NCBI GenBank assembly: GCA_009363875.1
Contig: CM018687.1
Location: forward strand, 15,996,963-16,060,962
DNA length: 64,000 nt
Direction: 5' to 3'
Source: Mikania micrantha
Taxonomy: Eukaryota > Streptophyta > Magnoliopsida > Asterales > Asteraceae
Shown here: positions 10,701 to 22,225 of the stretch, piece after piece
Position numbering within the stretch: the first letter of the stretch is position 1
Layout of the letters: each line of letters opens with the position of its first letter
The notes under the pieces: generated by a model
What the model was told of the DNA's origin: nothing
Seen by the model: the letters and a program-made list of their open reading frames with translations, nothing else
The model's database searches: none
Program-made: the position numbers and the translations under genes

Positions 10701-12342
10701 ACATCAGCTTAAGACCTTGACTAGCAGTTTCTCCAAATATTCTCAAAGTTTCACCCGAAGGTAAAGGAATACGAATATATTTCTCATGACAAACAATCTC
10801 CGCTCTGTGGGTGGCTAACCAGTCCATGCCTATGATAACATCAAAGCTACCAAGATGCATAGGTATGAGATCAATTGGGAAAACGTGATCATTTAAGTTC
10901 ACCGTACATCCAACGATAATAGTGTCAATATCAATAGTGTTTCCGTCAGCCACCTCCACATTGAACGGTTTATCTAAGTATGTACGTGTTCTACCAAGCA
11001 AGCATTCAAAATCATATGAAACGAAACTCCTATCGGCACCAGAATCAAATAAGACAGATGCATAAGAGTTGTTGATCAGAAATGTACCGTTGACCACATC
11101 CTGGTTGGCTTGAGCAGCTGGAGCATTCAGTTGAAAAGCCCGACCTCTTGCCACCCTCTGATTATTTCCAGTCAACTTTGGGCACTGATTTCTGAAGTGA
11201 CCCACTTCACCACATTCATAACAGGCTCTTGCCTGTGCTTGAGGTACCTGGCGAATGGGTACAGCAGGAATAGGTTGTGTTTGAGGAGCTGGTAGTGCAA
11301 GCGGTGCTTGTTGCATCCTTTGTGCTTGCGGTGCACTCCGACAAACGTTTGCATAGTGCCCGAACTTGCCACAGTTGTTGCAAACGCGACACGGCAAGTT
11401 AGGGGCATGATGATATCTGCAAGTGTTACATTGGGGAGTGTTCCCAGTGTAACTTCTTGCAGCAGAATTGTTTGATGATTGCTGCGCAAACTTCGCAGCA
11501 GGTACAGTTACCATGAAATTCCTATTCTTTCTCTTCTTGTTGCTGCTTTTGGACGAGCTAGCAGCTTCAGACTTGACTTCAGTTTTGACTTCCTTTGCAG
11601 CAGTCTTGGTGTCAGTCTTCTTATATCCCTTTCGAGTAAGAGTTCCATTCTTCACGTGATTGTCAGTGAGAGTTGCAGATAACCGGATTGCAGCCTCAAG
11701 TGTTTTGGGATTGCTCCCATAGACTGTATCCTGAATCTGCACCGGCAGCCCGCCGATATACTTCTCAATCGCCCTTTCCAAGGGTGTCACCAAGTGAGGT
11801 ACCAGCAAGCTATACTCATGGAACTGAGTATTGTAGATGACATTCTCTCCGCTATCCTGCTTGAGTTCCCAGAACTCAGTCTCCAGTTTCCTCATCTCGC
11901 TTCTAGGACAGAATTCAGTGGTCATCAGAGTCTTGACCTCTGTCCATGTCAGTGCTAAGGCAGCATCCACTCCCCTAGTTCGCTTTTCCCCATTCCACCA
12001 AGTCAGTGCTCTCTTTTGGAAAACACTGGTGGCATAGCGAACTTTTAGATTCTCAGGGCATTCGCTGTTGATGAAGGTGTTCTCCATACTCTCAAACCAC
12101 TGCAGCAGACCAGTGGCTGATTCAGCACCCGTAAATTTCAGAGGATTACAGGAATTGAAGTGTTTGAATGTGCAAGTTGTCTGGTTTGCACCACCTCGGT
12201 TCTGGTTGATGTTTTGGTTGGCCTGAGTCAACTGGTTCACCAATCCAGTGATGAGGTTAGCTAACTCTTGCATGCCAGGGTTGGCATTACCGTTAGCATC
12301 CTCAGCGTTCGTATCATCTCCGTTGTGGCGGCGAGGTGGCAT
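7783..12342 (-). CDS. gag-pol: Gag-Pol polyprotein of Ty3/gypsy chromovirus, intact 1519 aa
   Basis: Structural and enzymatic polyprotein for particle assembly, processing, reverse transcription and integration. Gag fills about residues 1-420, with a retrotransposon Gag core (LTWWN, about 115-120) and CCHC knuckles CNNCGKFGHYANVC (about 320) and CYECGEVGHFRNQC (about 375-388). The protease motif LFDSGADRSF is near 432. Reverse transcriptase has KKKDGSFRMCIDYRELN and FIDDILIYS near 767. RNase H starts near VYCDAS at 914. Integrase has an HHCC zinc region near 1105-1150 and catalytic residues in SMDFITK, SDRDARF (about 1229) and TERTIQTLE (about 1268). The tail PVEIMDREIKQL...VRWESKRGPEFTWE (about 1450-1500) resembles a chromodomain that guides insertion to chromatin. 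There is no stop or frameshift and no separate gag stop. The start is the first ATG of the frame, before MPPRRHNGDD. Confidence 0.96.
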   Translation of the reverse strand: MPPRRHNGDDTNAEDANGNANPGMQELANLITGLVNQLTQANQNINQNRGGANQTTCTFKHFNSCNPLKFTGAESATGLLQWFESMENTFINSECPENLKVRYATSVFQKRALTWWNGEKRTRGVDAALALTWTEVKTLMTTEFCPRSEMRKLETEFWELKQDSGENVIYNTQFHEYSLLVPHLVTPLERAIEKYIGGLPVQIQDTVYGSNPKTLEAAIRLSATLTDNHVKNGTLTRKGYKKTDTKTAAKEVKTEVKSEAASSSKSSNKKRKNRNFMVTVPAAKFAQQSSNNSAARSYTGNTPQCNTCRYHHAPNLPCRVCNNCGKFGHYANVCRSAPQAQRMQQAPLALPAPQTQPIPAVPIRQVPQAQARACYECGEVGHFRNQCPKLTGNNQRVARGRAFQLNAPAAQANQDVVNGTFLINNSYASVLFDSGADRSFVSYDFECLLGRTRTYLDKPFNVEVADGNTIDIDTIIVGCTVNLNDHVFPIDLIPMHLGSFDVIIGMDWLATHRAEIVCHEKYIRIPLPSGETLRIFGETASQGLKLMSCTKAHKYLRKKCIAFLAHIVEKKEKEKRIEDVPVIRDFPEVFPDDLPGLPPERQVEFRIDLVPGANPVAKAPYRLAPSELQELASQLQELTDKGFIRPSHSPWGAPVLFVKKKDGSFRMCIDYRELNKLTIKNRYPLPRIDDLFDQLQGSAWFSKIDLRSGYHQLRVHDDDIPKTAFRTRYGHYEFLVMPFGLTNAPAVFMDLMNRVCRPYLDKFVIVFIDDILIYSKTKEEHEKHLKLVLEILREERLYAKFSKCEFWLKEVQFLGHIVNEYGVHVDPAKIDAVKNWSTPKTPTEIRSFLGLAGYYRRFISNFSRIAVPLTALTQKNRPYEWGPKQEEAFQTLKQKLCDAPVLTLPDGNDDFVVYCDASNLGLGCVLMQRGKVVAYASRQLKIHEKNYTTHDLELGAVVFALKIWRHYLYGTKCVVFTDHKSLQHILNQKELNMRQRRWVELLNDYDCEIRYHPGKANVVADALSRKSQVQIHSVRVHTNLRNDVLTAQQHSLAQDNLKNEMSCGAEILLETKDDGLMYYLNRLWIPNRGDLRMLIMDEAHKSRYSIHPGADKMYQDLRGLYWWPGMKKDIAEYVSKCLNCAKVKAEHQRPSGLLIQPEIPMWKWENISMDFITKLPRTGNGKDSIWVIVDRLTKSAHFLPIRETYPVRKLARIYIDEIVSRHGIPLSIISDRDARFTARFWESLHEAFGTRLDLSTAYHPQTDGQTERTIQTLEDMLRACVIDFGGNWDSHLPLVEFSYNNSYHASIGMAPFEALYGRKCRSPICWTEVGDSQITGPEIIQETTDKIRQIRDNLLAARSRQKSYADKRRKPIEFEVGDMVLLKVSPWKGVVRFGKKGKLAPRYVGPFKILERIGKVAYKLELPTELSNVHPTFHVSNLRKCLADQDLQVPLDDIRIDDTMHFVEKPVEIMDREIKQLKRSRIPIVKVRWESKRGPEFTWEREDQMKLKYPHLFTTVTPS

Positions 12343-13873
12343 GTTTCTGAAGGAAATAGAAACATGTTACTACCGTTTACAACGTAATTTATACAAACAA
12401 TGATCAATTGAGTTTATTTTAAACAGTTAGGATTACATATAGGAACTATATTTATTTCCTATCTGTTATTTAAACTCATAATGTCTATAAATTTGCCTAT
12501 TATTATTCTAAGTGTCCGAGTTGGTCATAACTAGTGTTAGCTAACTATTTCCTAGATCCTATACATTCTTCACTCTATACTAACACTGACAACCTCCCAA
12601 TGCAATGCAACAAGCTTATATATAGGGCATATGCAGAGGTAGATCGCAATCTCCCCTACACCGTCCCACCACCGTTCCATTGCACCACGATTATGCCCTT
12701 GTTAGTGTGTAGAGTGTGTCATGTATTTCACCATAATCTCACTTCACAAACCTTATCCTAAATAGGATAATTTTGAGTGAAGTGATCACTAGTGTCCTTG
12801 AACAATTAGGTTTGCCTAATGTCTAAGTTCACCTGACATGTAGGCTTGCCTATTTCTAAGTTCACCTAATGTCTAAGTTCACCTGACATTAAGTTTCCCC
12901 CAATTGTATAAGTTCACTAAAATTCATATCTATCCCAATTTAGATAATCATCATTAAGGGTCCATATCATCACAAAGTGCTCGTATTGTCACTAAGTGTT
13001 CATATCCTCCCTATAGTTTATTCTTGTCAAGTGTCCATACTACCACTAAGTGTTAGTATTATCACTGTGCGTTTATATTATCATCAAGTGTCTATATCAT
13101 CCCCCAAGTCCATATTCCATCACTAATCGCTCATATCGTTTATTAATCCTATGCACCCTACGTGTCCAATCAGTGTGTTTCATAAGTGAATTTATAAGTA
13201 TTTATCAAGTGTGATCATTCAAGAGTCAATCCCAATCAATCCATCAAACATATCATCAACAGTCCACAATCATATCCTCTCAACCATTCCTAGTAAAGTC
13301 TTAATAATATCCTAAGTTCCTGACACTGACAGACCCCCGATATACTTCAAATGGTATATGTATAGGGCATATGCAAGAGTAGGTCGCAACCTCCCTTACA
13401 CCGTCCCACCACCTTTGTAGTATACCACGAGTGTGTCCTTGTCTGGTGATCAATAGATCTAACAGATAATTCCTAAAGCAATTAAATTCCTAAGCAATTA
13501 ATTTTCCTTAAACAAATAATTTCCCAAACGGGTAGTTCCCACATTCTTCAATACTGACATCCACCTAATGTACCGTAAATGGTATATATATAGGGCATAT
13601 GATAAGGGTCGGTCGCAACCGCCCAAACCACCGTCCCACCACCTTTACGATACACCATGTGTATGTCCTTATCGAATCATTAGGGCACAAGTAGAACAAG
13701 TAAGCAGTATTTATAATTCAGATGTATAACAGGAGTTCAGTTAACATGTAGTAAACACATAAGCATGAAATCCTGAATATACTAACTAGTGTATGAAATT
13801 AATTCATACTAGGGTATCCTACGGTTATAGACTAGGTCAACCATTTCTAGTAACCTAATTCCCTATAACCCAG
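12343..13873 (-). promoter_or_regulatory. 1.5-kb 5' leader of the complete unit with three TATA/hairpin modules
   Basis: No plausible coding frame is present. It holds modules A', B' and C' at about 12615-12701, 13354-13446 and 13584-13676, identical in their stems to those at 2980-4042. Between them are AT-rich stretches with short direct repeats (AAGTTCACCTAATGTC near 12830-12890; variants of AAGTGTCCATA near 12960-13100). A leader of this length with repeated TATA-like boxes is unusual for a gypsy element and could drive internal initiation. Confidence 0.6.
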
Positions 13874-13885
13874 GCTCTGATACCA
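13874..13885 (-). promoter_or_regulatory. Primer-binding site (tRNA-iMet type)
   Basis: The minus strand reads TGGTATCAGAGC, three bases from the LTR edge at 13889, identical to the site at 4240-4251. Confidence 0.95.
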
Positions 13886-13888
13886 ATC

Positions 13889-15467
13889 TGTAACACCCCG
13901 ACCGACGGCGGAATCATCAGGATGCCACGAGGGATGTGTAGATTGTTCAAAAGCTCATGGGCATCTAAAATCATATCATCATATATCATTTAATCAACCC
14001 CAATAATTACACAAAAATCATGTTCATCATGAAACAATTACATCAAATACACAAAAGATTTAGTTAAACTAACTAAACTCTAATCGCCAGAAATTTAGTT
14101 AATTAACTAAGTCCAAGAATCCTATATGATGATGATGTCCAAAATAGAAGAGATCATCCTCTTCATCCTACTTGTCTCCATCACCTGAAACATGTAAGAA
14201 AATCAAGTGTCAACTACAAAAGTAGTTGGTGAGTAATCATAAGTTTTTATATTTGAAAATGTTTTAGTAAAATGCGTTTGAAAATTTATGCTTAAAATGG
14301 TTTTATAAAATGCTTTGTTTAAAACGGGTATAAAACTTATGATCTTTTTGAGAAAATCCATATGAATACCTGTATGAGATAATCCAACACACATCCATCA
14401 ATTCAACAGCCAAACACATACACAACCACATAGCCACATAACCAAATCAATCATAGTCAATCACAAATAATCATAATCAAATATAAGTAATCAATCCACA
14501 ACAAATCAACCAAACTCAATCAATCATATTCTCAATCAATGTTCGTGACTATACATGATTCCTTATGTATTTAACATACTTCAGATACATGAATCATGGA
14601 GTGGTCGCTAACCACGTGACAATACATGAAGCCAAAGCAGATAACCGAAGTCAAAGGCAATGCTTCACAGATGTGGAAACCATCCACGTGACAATACACG
14701 ATGTCAAAGCAATTAACCGAAGTTAAGAGCTATGATTCTCGGGATTTGTGACAATACTTGTAATCTTTGTTATTGACCTAGGTCAGTAACAATGTTTACA
14801 TGGATATAAAATAATAAGAGATAATCCCATAATAATGATAATTTCAAATGTGAATATCATATTGATAAACAGGTATTAACCTTGTGTTATCAAAATAATA
14901 TTTAATTTGGTATACATGTTTCACCTCCGGGTTTTAAAACCAAAAACAGTTTAAAGAAAGGGAGGTTATGAGAACTCACCTGAAGTCCTTAGAATCAGTG
15001 TCCTCGTATTATGCGCGCTCGCGTAGATAAACTCGAGATTAACTCAATTATCTGAAATTAAATTTATGTCCGTACTCATGAGTATACTTGTTTCATTTCG
15101 ATTGGTTATTCACGAGGGTTTCTCTTTTAATTAAATCATTAACGTTTTCTCAACTTAATTAGCTTACTCAACCTTAGTTAAGATAACTTCTAAATCTTTT
15201 ATAAGTGTATATCATCAATTCATAGTTTAGTCTTATTAGTTCCTAACTATGTTATCATGATCCACTCGTTATGATTTTATAGGTACCCATTTGCATGCAT
15301 GATTGATTAGGTGTCCTCACATAATCCCATTAATAAAATTTAGATTTAGACTTAAGAAAGCCTACTTGGATTAGTTCTTATAAGTGTTCATTCATCATTT
15401 CTCATAAATGAAGCTTTCCTTGATTTAGAATAACGTGACAATTATAATAGTTCATGCATGCATGGTT

Positions 15468-15509
<42 letters not shown>

Positions 15510-17397
15510 ACCTACTTAATTTTTATTCCCCCTCCGTTGATCTTTAATCCATTATTAAGCGACTTCGGGTTCTTGTCACCCTAGGACCAGCGAACCCTTT
15601 GGGGTTATGGCCTAGGGTTCGTCTCTTACTATGTGGGGTTCGTTATCGATAGTTCGGCCCTAGTTACATGCTAAGGTTCGGGAGCCATGGTTCGTGAGAA
15701 ACTAGGAAAGTTCGGCTCCTATCAACACTTCGGCTGGCCAAGATTCGGCCAGCTTTGGTTCGCCTGTGGTCATGAAGGTTCGTCCCTTGGTTGAGAAGGG
15801 TTCGCTGATAGGAAGGAGGGTTCGCTGGAGGATGCATGGGTTCGTCAAGATCCGAGGGTTCGGCCAAAGGGAGCAGGGTTCGTCTAGAGAGGAGCAGGGT
15901 TCGCAGGTCTAGGGTTCGGCCTACACCAGAAGGGTTCGGCCAGGAGCTGTTTCAGCCGCCCCTGGGTTCGCCCAAAGCTGCTCCCCACGCGAACCATCAT
16001 TCATCATCATCATCATCCCGTACCTGTACCCGGTGTATACCCCACGATCCCTACTACTTTTGTGTTAATCGTTTAAAGGTTTAGCAAAGTTTTAAATCAA
16101 TTATGACCACAATACATTCTAAAATCGTGATTAACAACAAACCGAGAATAAAAGCATAGATCTACCTCGAATCAGTTGCAAATCGTTGGATTTCTTCGTA
16201 TAGTCTTGTTCCCCTCGATCACCCGAACGCGTAGGCTCCGAGATCTCGAAGATCCGTCAAGAAACGAACTCGTAATCGTAGAGAGAAGATTATGTGTGTG
16301 TTTTTTTTTTTTTTGGTGAAAATAGAGAGAGAGAGTGTGTAGAGATAATGAGAGAAAAGGAAGAGAAGTCTTCCTTTTATCGCGTGTAGTACCCCACTGC
16401 CCGATCTCGTTTTTATCGCGATATAAAAAAATAAAATGCTCGGTTTTCTAACGTAACATATTTAAACGTAAAGTATTTAAACCCTTAAGTTTCGTTACGC
16501 TAATTATTTCAATAAAATGATTTAGTCTATTTCGTAAAACGATTCCGATTTATTTACAGTAAAATATTTATTTAAATAAAGGTTTTATTAAATTTGTCTT
16601 AGGTTGTGATTTCTAATAAACGTTTTGAGATTTTATTTACCAATTTAATATCGTGAGATATTATTTAATTATCTCGTCGAAACACGTTACTCGCGTATGT
16701 ATTCGTAAAGATCGTCACCTTTGCGAATCCAACGCTCGTATCGTATTTCGATTCGAATTCCTATTTATGAGATATCGTTTCAGTATATTATTCTTAATAA
16801 TTATATTCGTGTGAATCGTCACCCACGCGAATACATTATTAAGTTAATATTTCTGAATTAATATTCTCGTTTAAATGATATCCGTAACCTCACTTCGCGT
16901 AATTAATTCCCATTATTTAATAGCTTTAATATTATCATTTCCCAAACCAAAACCCACTAAACCAAGTCACTGACACATCCATGATAGACCGAAATATGCA
17001 TATGTATAGGGCATATGCAGAGGTAGATCGCAACCTCCCCTACACCGTCCCACCGCTATTTCGATAAACCATGACCATGTGTCCTTGACTACGTTTAGCA
17101 ACCAGACCATAACAAACTCCCAGTTCCATCCCAAAACCGTTCTCAAACCAATAATCCATCATTATCAGTGATAACACTGCGATAAACTCTATGGGTCTGT
17201 TCAGTTAAATTTCAACTAAACTTCCCAAGGTTTACGCGTATAATATATTATAAAATCATGCATACCAGTAACAGTGACAATATCAGCAAAGTCAAACAAT
17301 AATATTATAATCAATAATATTCATAAATCTCCGGTCGTACAGTACAATCGTACGGATGTACGGATGTACGGACAACCGAAAGTACAGTGATGTTACA
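13889..17397 (-). repeat. 5' LTR (3509 bp) of the complete gypsy unit
   Basis: It has the same ends (TGTAACA/TGTTACA) and body as 4255-7748, about 99.8% identical by eye apart from microsatellite length. It contains the GGTTCG island (about 15567-15997), a longer (TA)n run near 15475-15500, and TATA/hairpin module D' (about 16999-17089). To the right it abuts a Copia-like LTR fragment, which was probably the insertion target. Confidence 0.95.
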
Positions 17398-18230
17398 ACC
17401 AAACTTCAATTTTGTCTAAGTATAAGAGACTACACAGACAAACAGCCTTCGGAAGGAAGGAGTTCCTCTTCGGAAGCAACATTGCTTCCGAAGGGTAACT
17501 CACTCCTGCTGAAGGCTGTACAAGACAAACACTTCGGAAGGCTAACACTTCGAGTTAAAGCTTCTGAAGAACTAAAGGCTTCCGAAGACTAACAGCTTCC
17601 GAAGATTCTTTTCTGTATAAGACAAAGACAAAGACTTCCGAGGTTTATACTCTGACAAAGACTGTTGCTGAGTACTTTTATAGTACAAAAGGGACTGACA
17701 CAAGACATGCTTGTCTGAGTAAAAACAAAGATAACATACCGAGAGTCAGACACAGCACCTTACTTCCCTTACTCAGCATTAAATGCAAAAGATCATATGA
17801 AGCCTTGAAGATCAACAACATTAAATGTCTTTTGTATTTAGCTAGTCTTTTAGTTAAGTCAATGTCTATATTTGAAATGATTGTAATTGAGTGTCTTAGC
17901 CTGTTAAGACACTCTACATACTAGAATAAGCTTTACTTTATGTATTGTCTAGTATACCCAACTTGTATTCCTACGAGTATACGGTTGTAGCTTTGGCTAT
18001 ATAACCTCTCATTGTAAACTTGTTAAGTGTGTGAGTGTGTGTGTGTGCTTGTCTGCTTGTAACTTACATACTTTCAGAGGAATATATCTTTGAGCTTGAA
18101 TTTACTTGTGTGTTCTTATTGTTATTCAAAGATTGTTTGTGAGATCCTTCTAACAGATATTCGGCATCTGTTAGATTGAAAGAGAGAAATACTTGTGAAG
18201 TGTTGTTGAGTGAAACAACCCGATCCAACA
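17398..18230 (+). repeat. Copia-like LTR, right-hand part, interrupted by the gypsy array
   Basis: It ends in GATCCAACA at 18230 and contains a plausible TATA box (GGCTATATAACC near 17995-18006) followed by a GT-rich run, as in plant Copia LTRs. No primer-binding site follows, so this is a 3' or solo LTR whose left part lies beyond the gypsy array. Its 17440-17640 segment carries about nine copies of CTTCCGAAG or CTTCGGAAG and close variants. Family assignment is by general form only. Confidence 0.5.
17440..17640. repeat. CTTCCGAAG palindromic motif island
   Basis: The near-palindrome CTTCCGAAG/CTTCGGAAG recurs about every 15-30 bases in both orientations within the Copia-like LTR, upstream of its TATA box. 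Spacing is irregular. The 78-codon open frame across it is a by-product. Confidence 0.7.
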
Positions 18231-19042
18231 TATATTATTATATATTATATTATATTATTTATGTGTCTAATTCATGTAGTGACGTTTTGAAAATTTAATT
18301 TGGACCTTTAGCAATTTTTTTTAACTTTGAAAAGTAGTAAACATAGATAACAATATTAAATTTAAGAGACTTGCTTAAAGATTTGAGTTTTTATTAAATT
18401 TGAGATATTTGCTTAAAAATTTGATTTTCTTTTAATTCAAACAATTGGTTGCCGAAAAGACAGATTTTGTGAGTAAGTTTTTTATGTTATTTTTATAACA
18501 TATTTGCGAGTATTTTGCAAGATTTTATGCTTTTATGAAAAATTTGTATAGAATTCGTGATGAAAGATATGATTTTGTTATGTAACTTAATTACGTTTCT
18601 GCAAATGATATATAATATCTGTTCTCTTGAATATACTGTGATAACGCGCCGTAACGTGAGGGGGAATAAACCTACTTATGATAATAAACCAATTTATTCA
18701 TAAAAAATTAAATCAAAACTCAATTTGAAAAAAAAAGAAAGAAATCAAATTAATAAAAATATTAAATCAATTATACGTAAACCAATTTTATAAATTAAAA
18801 AAATATTTTAAAGTAGTATATTTTCTTTTTATTAAAAAATAAAAGAACTTTTATAATTGAGTTTCTAAATAAAGTAATCTAAGGTAATATTTTATTTGTT
18901 ACTGAAAAACATCATTTTCTAACATGAATGTCATTTATACCAACTATTTATTTTACCAAAATCAACAAAATATTGTGTTCATTCGCTTTCGAAAGAAACA
19001 AACATAAAGGAACTTCTCTTGAAATGATTTATTGGCATTCTA
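18231..19042. other. AT-rich intergenic stretch, nothing recognised
   Basis: Very AT-rich with short A and T runs. I see no coding frame, terminal repeat or structured RNA. It ends at the target site of the solo LTR. Confidence 0.6.
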
Positions 19043-20194
19043 TGTGACAACTAGTACCAGATCGTCCGGCAAGTCCGTACGGTATATGTACTTTCACTAT
19101 TCACTTTGTGTAATTACGATGTGTAAACAGTTGTGTGACAACAGAACTATGAAAACAATTAACAGTTGTATGTATTTCAAGGAAAATTGAAATATAAATA
19201 TACAACAACTCATGAGAAATAACAACGGGGAAAAACAAATGACAAAGACATATCGGTTGTGATCTGATGTCTACAAATAACAGGAATCAGATAGCCGACA
19301 ATTTCATGAGAAAACAATGTGAAAACAGTTATAACAATGTGTAAAAAGGTAAGTTAGTTGAGTCCGTCAGTGAGGAATACAATTCAAAACGAAAGCTCGG
19401 TATCGTTTATGAATAATAAACTGACAATGTGTTTGCGTGGGTGACGATTCACACAAACATATCTGTGGATTTAACGTTCTGAACGATAACCGAAGAGTAG
19501 AAAACAAAAATCAGAAAGTAAAGCCATCGTCGTGTTCGTTCGAGTGAAGATTCGAACGAATACGCGCGAAGGTGATACGATCTGACAAAACGAAATTAAT
19601 AAACGATTTCGTAATAATAAAATCAGAAAAATAAATATAAAATATTTACCAGAAATTACCACCTTAGAAAGATTTTAAAAAACTATTAATTAACAGATCA
19701 TAAATACGCGTTTTACGCTTCGTAACCGTAACAAAATCAAGAACCGAACATCCGAAATGAACCCGGACACATACGAGATATAAAAACCCTAATTCAAGCA
19801 TTAAACCCTCATTATTATCCCACCCACCCCCTCTCTCTCTAACTCCCGTTCACTCTCTCTCTCACTAGAACATCAACACAAAAACCATCATAACTCCTTC
19901 AATTCTTGGCCAAATCGCGCAAATTTGGTATCCATGCGAAGCTCTCGACATCCTCTACACGAAAGTACCAAGTATCGAGCTCGAAATCCCATGAATCGGA
20001 GGTAAACTTAGCTGCAAGTTACGGGATATTAAGGTTTTCTACAAACCTATGAAAATCATTGTTTTAACCGGTGTTAGACCCGAAAAATCATTAGGAAACT
20101 CACCCAAATGAAGTATAACCAAGAGGGATGCCTTGAATGAGCTTCCATCTTCAAGAGGATGCCATGAACATCTCCGGTTGCAGCTCAGGCGAAT

Positions 20195-20440
20195 AATGCT
20201 GCCGGCCGAATGGGACAAAGGCGAATGGGCATGCACGTTCGCATGGTCAGGACAGCCGAAGGAACGACCGAACGAATGGCCCATTTGTGGGATTTCATTC
20301 GCATACATGATCTTCATTCGGGCAATGATGTGTCATTCGCCCGAAGCTTGGGAGTTCATTCGTACGACGAGGGACCTTCGCGTTACATGATCATTCGCCC
20401 AGGGTTAGGGAACCCATTCGTACATGGATGTTCATTCGCA
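20195..20440. repeat. CATTCG motif island in the first solo LTR
   Basis: At least ten copies of CATTCG or CGAATG in about 245 bases, many extended to CATTCGC or CATTCGT. Orientation is mixed at the left and uniform at the right. It occupies a position comparable to the GGTTCG islands of the related LTRs. Confidence 0.72.
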
Positions 20441-22159
20441 TGACAGATTCAAATACCCCAATACTTGAGAATGAAACTCTTGAACCAACTCAATTAACAA
20501 CATGCACGAGTTAAAGATGTCAATTAGTTTTATTACAAAGTTGGTGGAACATCTTGTTAGACTCACTTAATAACACCCAAATTCTTTCATAAAGTGTTTA
20601 ATGGTTAAGTTTGTAACTTATTCCTTAAACTAACACGTTAAACTAATGCGAATCACTTCAAGAGTATATAAGTATATCATCATATGAGTTCAAGAATGGG
20701 TTAAGTATTAATACATTGTGTAAAAGTGAATTAGGACCAAGTAATAACAAAGGATCACAAGTGTTAGCCAACTTTAGGGCTAACACACACACACCATAAC
20801 TGATACTTATAAGTTGCACGCAATTGAAAACGATACAGGACCGTGAAAACAACCTCAAGAACAACAACGAGCGCGTACATTTTGTTATTACTTAGTCAGC
20901 CACTACAATATCCAGGTGAGTTCATACTCCCCTTTTCTAATCTTTTGGTTTTAAATGTGGGGCTGAGAAACATGCTAAGCTCTTTTATTTACTTAAAAGA
21001 TTTTAGCACAATATTTCATATATCTTTTGATTTAGATAATATTGATTTATCTTTATTATCATATATCATTTCATGTATGCTTGTGTGTTCATAACATGTT
21101 TGAGACATCAAGGATGGATCATGATAACATAGTTTCATGACTTCATCAACACAATAAAATAACATAAGTTATAGGATTTAATCTTATAACACTTTGTTAT
21201 TATTACAAAAGATGAACAGGAGATAACATTGAGACAAATATAAATGACATCACGAATGATAATCATGATAACATAATTTCATGATGATAATATCATTCAC
21301 CACAGTTGTTAACATTGTGTAATAAGACTAGTTCTTATAACACATTGTTAAAACTTTGAGATCACATAACACTAGGAACATGTAACATTGAGACAATAGC
21401 ATTCGGGAACATACAACAACAACTAATTACTATTAAGACTATTTGTATTATTATTATATCACAACAATCATGTGTTCATGAGTTCATGTTCAGACGTAAG
21501 TCCCTTACAAGTAAATCGTTTACCATTGATTTGACAAACCGCCGGCGAGTGAGGCCGGTACGTTGATCGTATTTATATCATTGGCCGGTATCGTATGACC
21601 GGTAACAGGGTGGCATTAGTCAGGTTTGGTAAACGAAACATGGTGATATTAATCTTCAGAAACTGATTGTAATTATTCCTTTGATTCTATTAATTGGTAG
21701 ACTGAGGAATTGATTTTCTCTCATGTCATAATACTGGTAATAGTTTTGTTGAAGGCATTGATTCTATTGAGACTACAAATGGGATAGAGGTAAATTGGAT
21801 GCGTTGTGGTCTCATTATGTGAGGACCACAATGGATCCCATTTAGGCTCTATACATTCAAGATTATGAACAATATCAATAAGTTAACTGTCACTCCTATT
21901 ATTAGAAGTGAATTACAGTTAACCCTAAGATTAGGAGAATAATAATAACGATAAGATTTGATAAATCTGTTTTCCTTAAAATACTGAGGGTTTATCAACA
22001 CTTAGGTTTTGATAACTTACTTCCCTCATACTCTTTTATTCGATACATATAACACTATGGGTGATGAACACAATTTATAGGTGAATATCAAATGGGGTGA
22101 ACACATGTGAGATAGAAATGGGTATCCATAGTTGTATTACAAGTGGTCTTGAATTATGT

Positions 22160-22225
22160 TAAGTATGTGTAGGGATGTCGGCTGGGGCTTGTCCCCTACG
22201 TAAGCCCTATATATAAGCATGTTTG
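22160..22225 (+). promoter_or_regulatory. TATA box with upstream GC hairpin in the first solo LTR
   Basis: The hairpin GGGGCTTGTCCCC precedes GCCCTATATATAAGCATG. Both the order and the TATA core match the modules of the young gypsy family, although the hairpin sequence differs. It is a likely core promoter of this LTR. Confidence 0.55.

Larger units (their letters stand above)
4255..17397 (-). mobile_element. Complete, probably autonomous Ty3/gypsy chromovirus (Tekay/Del-like), 13.1 kb
   Basis: In sense order on the minus strand: 5' LTR 13889-17397, tRNA-iMet primer site 13874-13885, a 1.5-kb leader with three TATA/hairpin modules, one open Gag-Pol frame 12342-7783, polypurine tract 7765-7749, and 3' LTR 7748-4255. 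The 3' LTR doubles as 5' LTR of the next unit, so this unit lacks its own flanking duplication on the left. On the right the first flanking bases are ACCAA (17398-17402), whose partner would lie beyond the window. Near-identical LTRs and an unbroken frame indicate recent insertion. The clade call rests on the C-terminal chromodomain-like tail and the primer site. Confidence 0.95.

Noticed and set aside
17440..17640. CTTCCGAAG array as a heat-shock element
   Set aside because: Heat-shock elements need GAA and TTC separated by two bases. Here TTC and GAA are separated by one, so the match fails.
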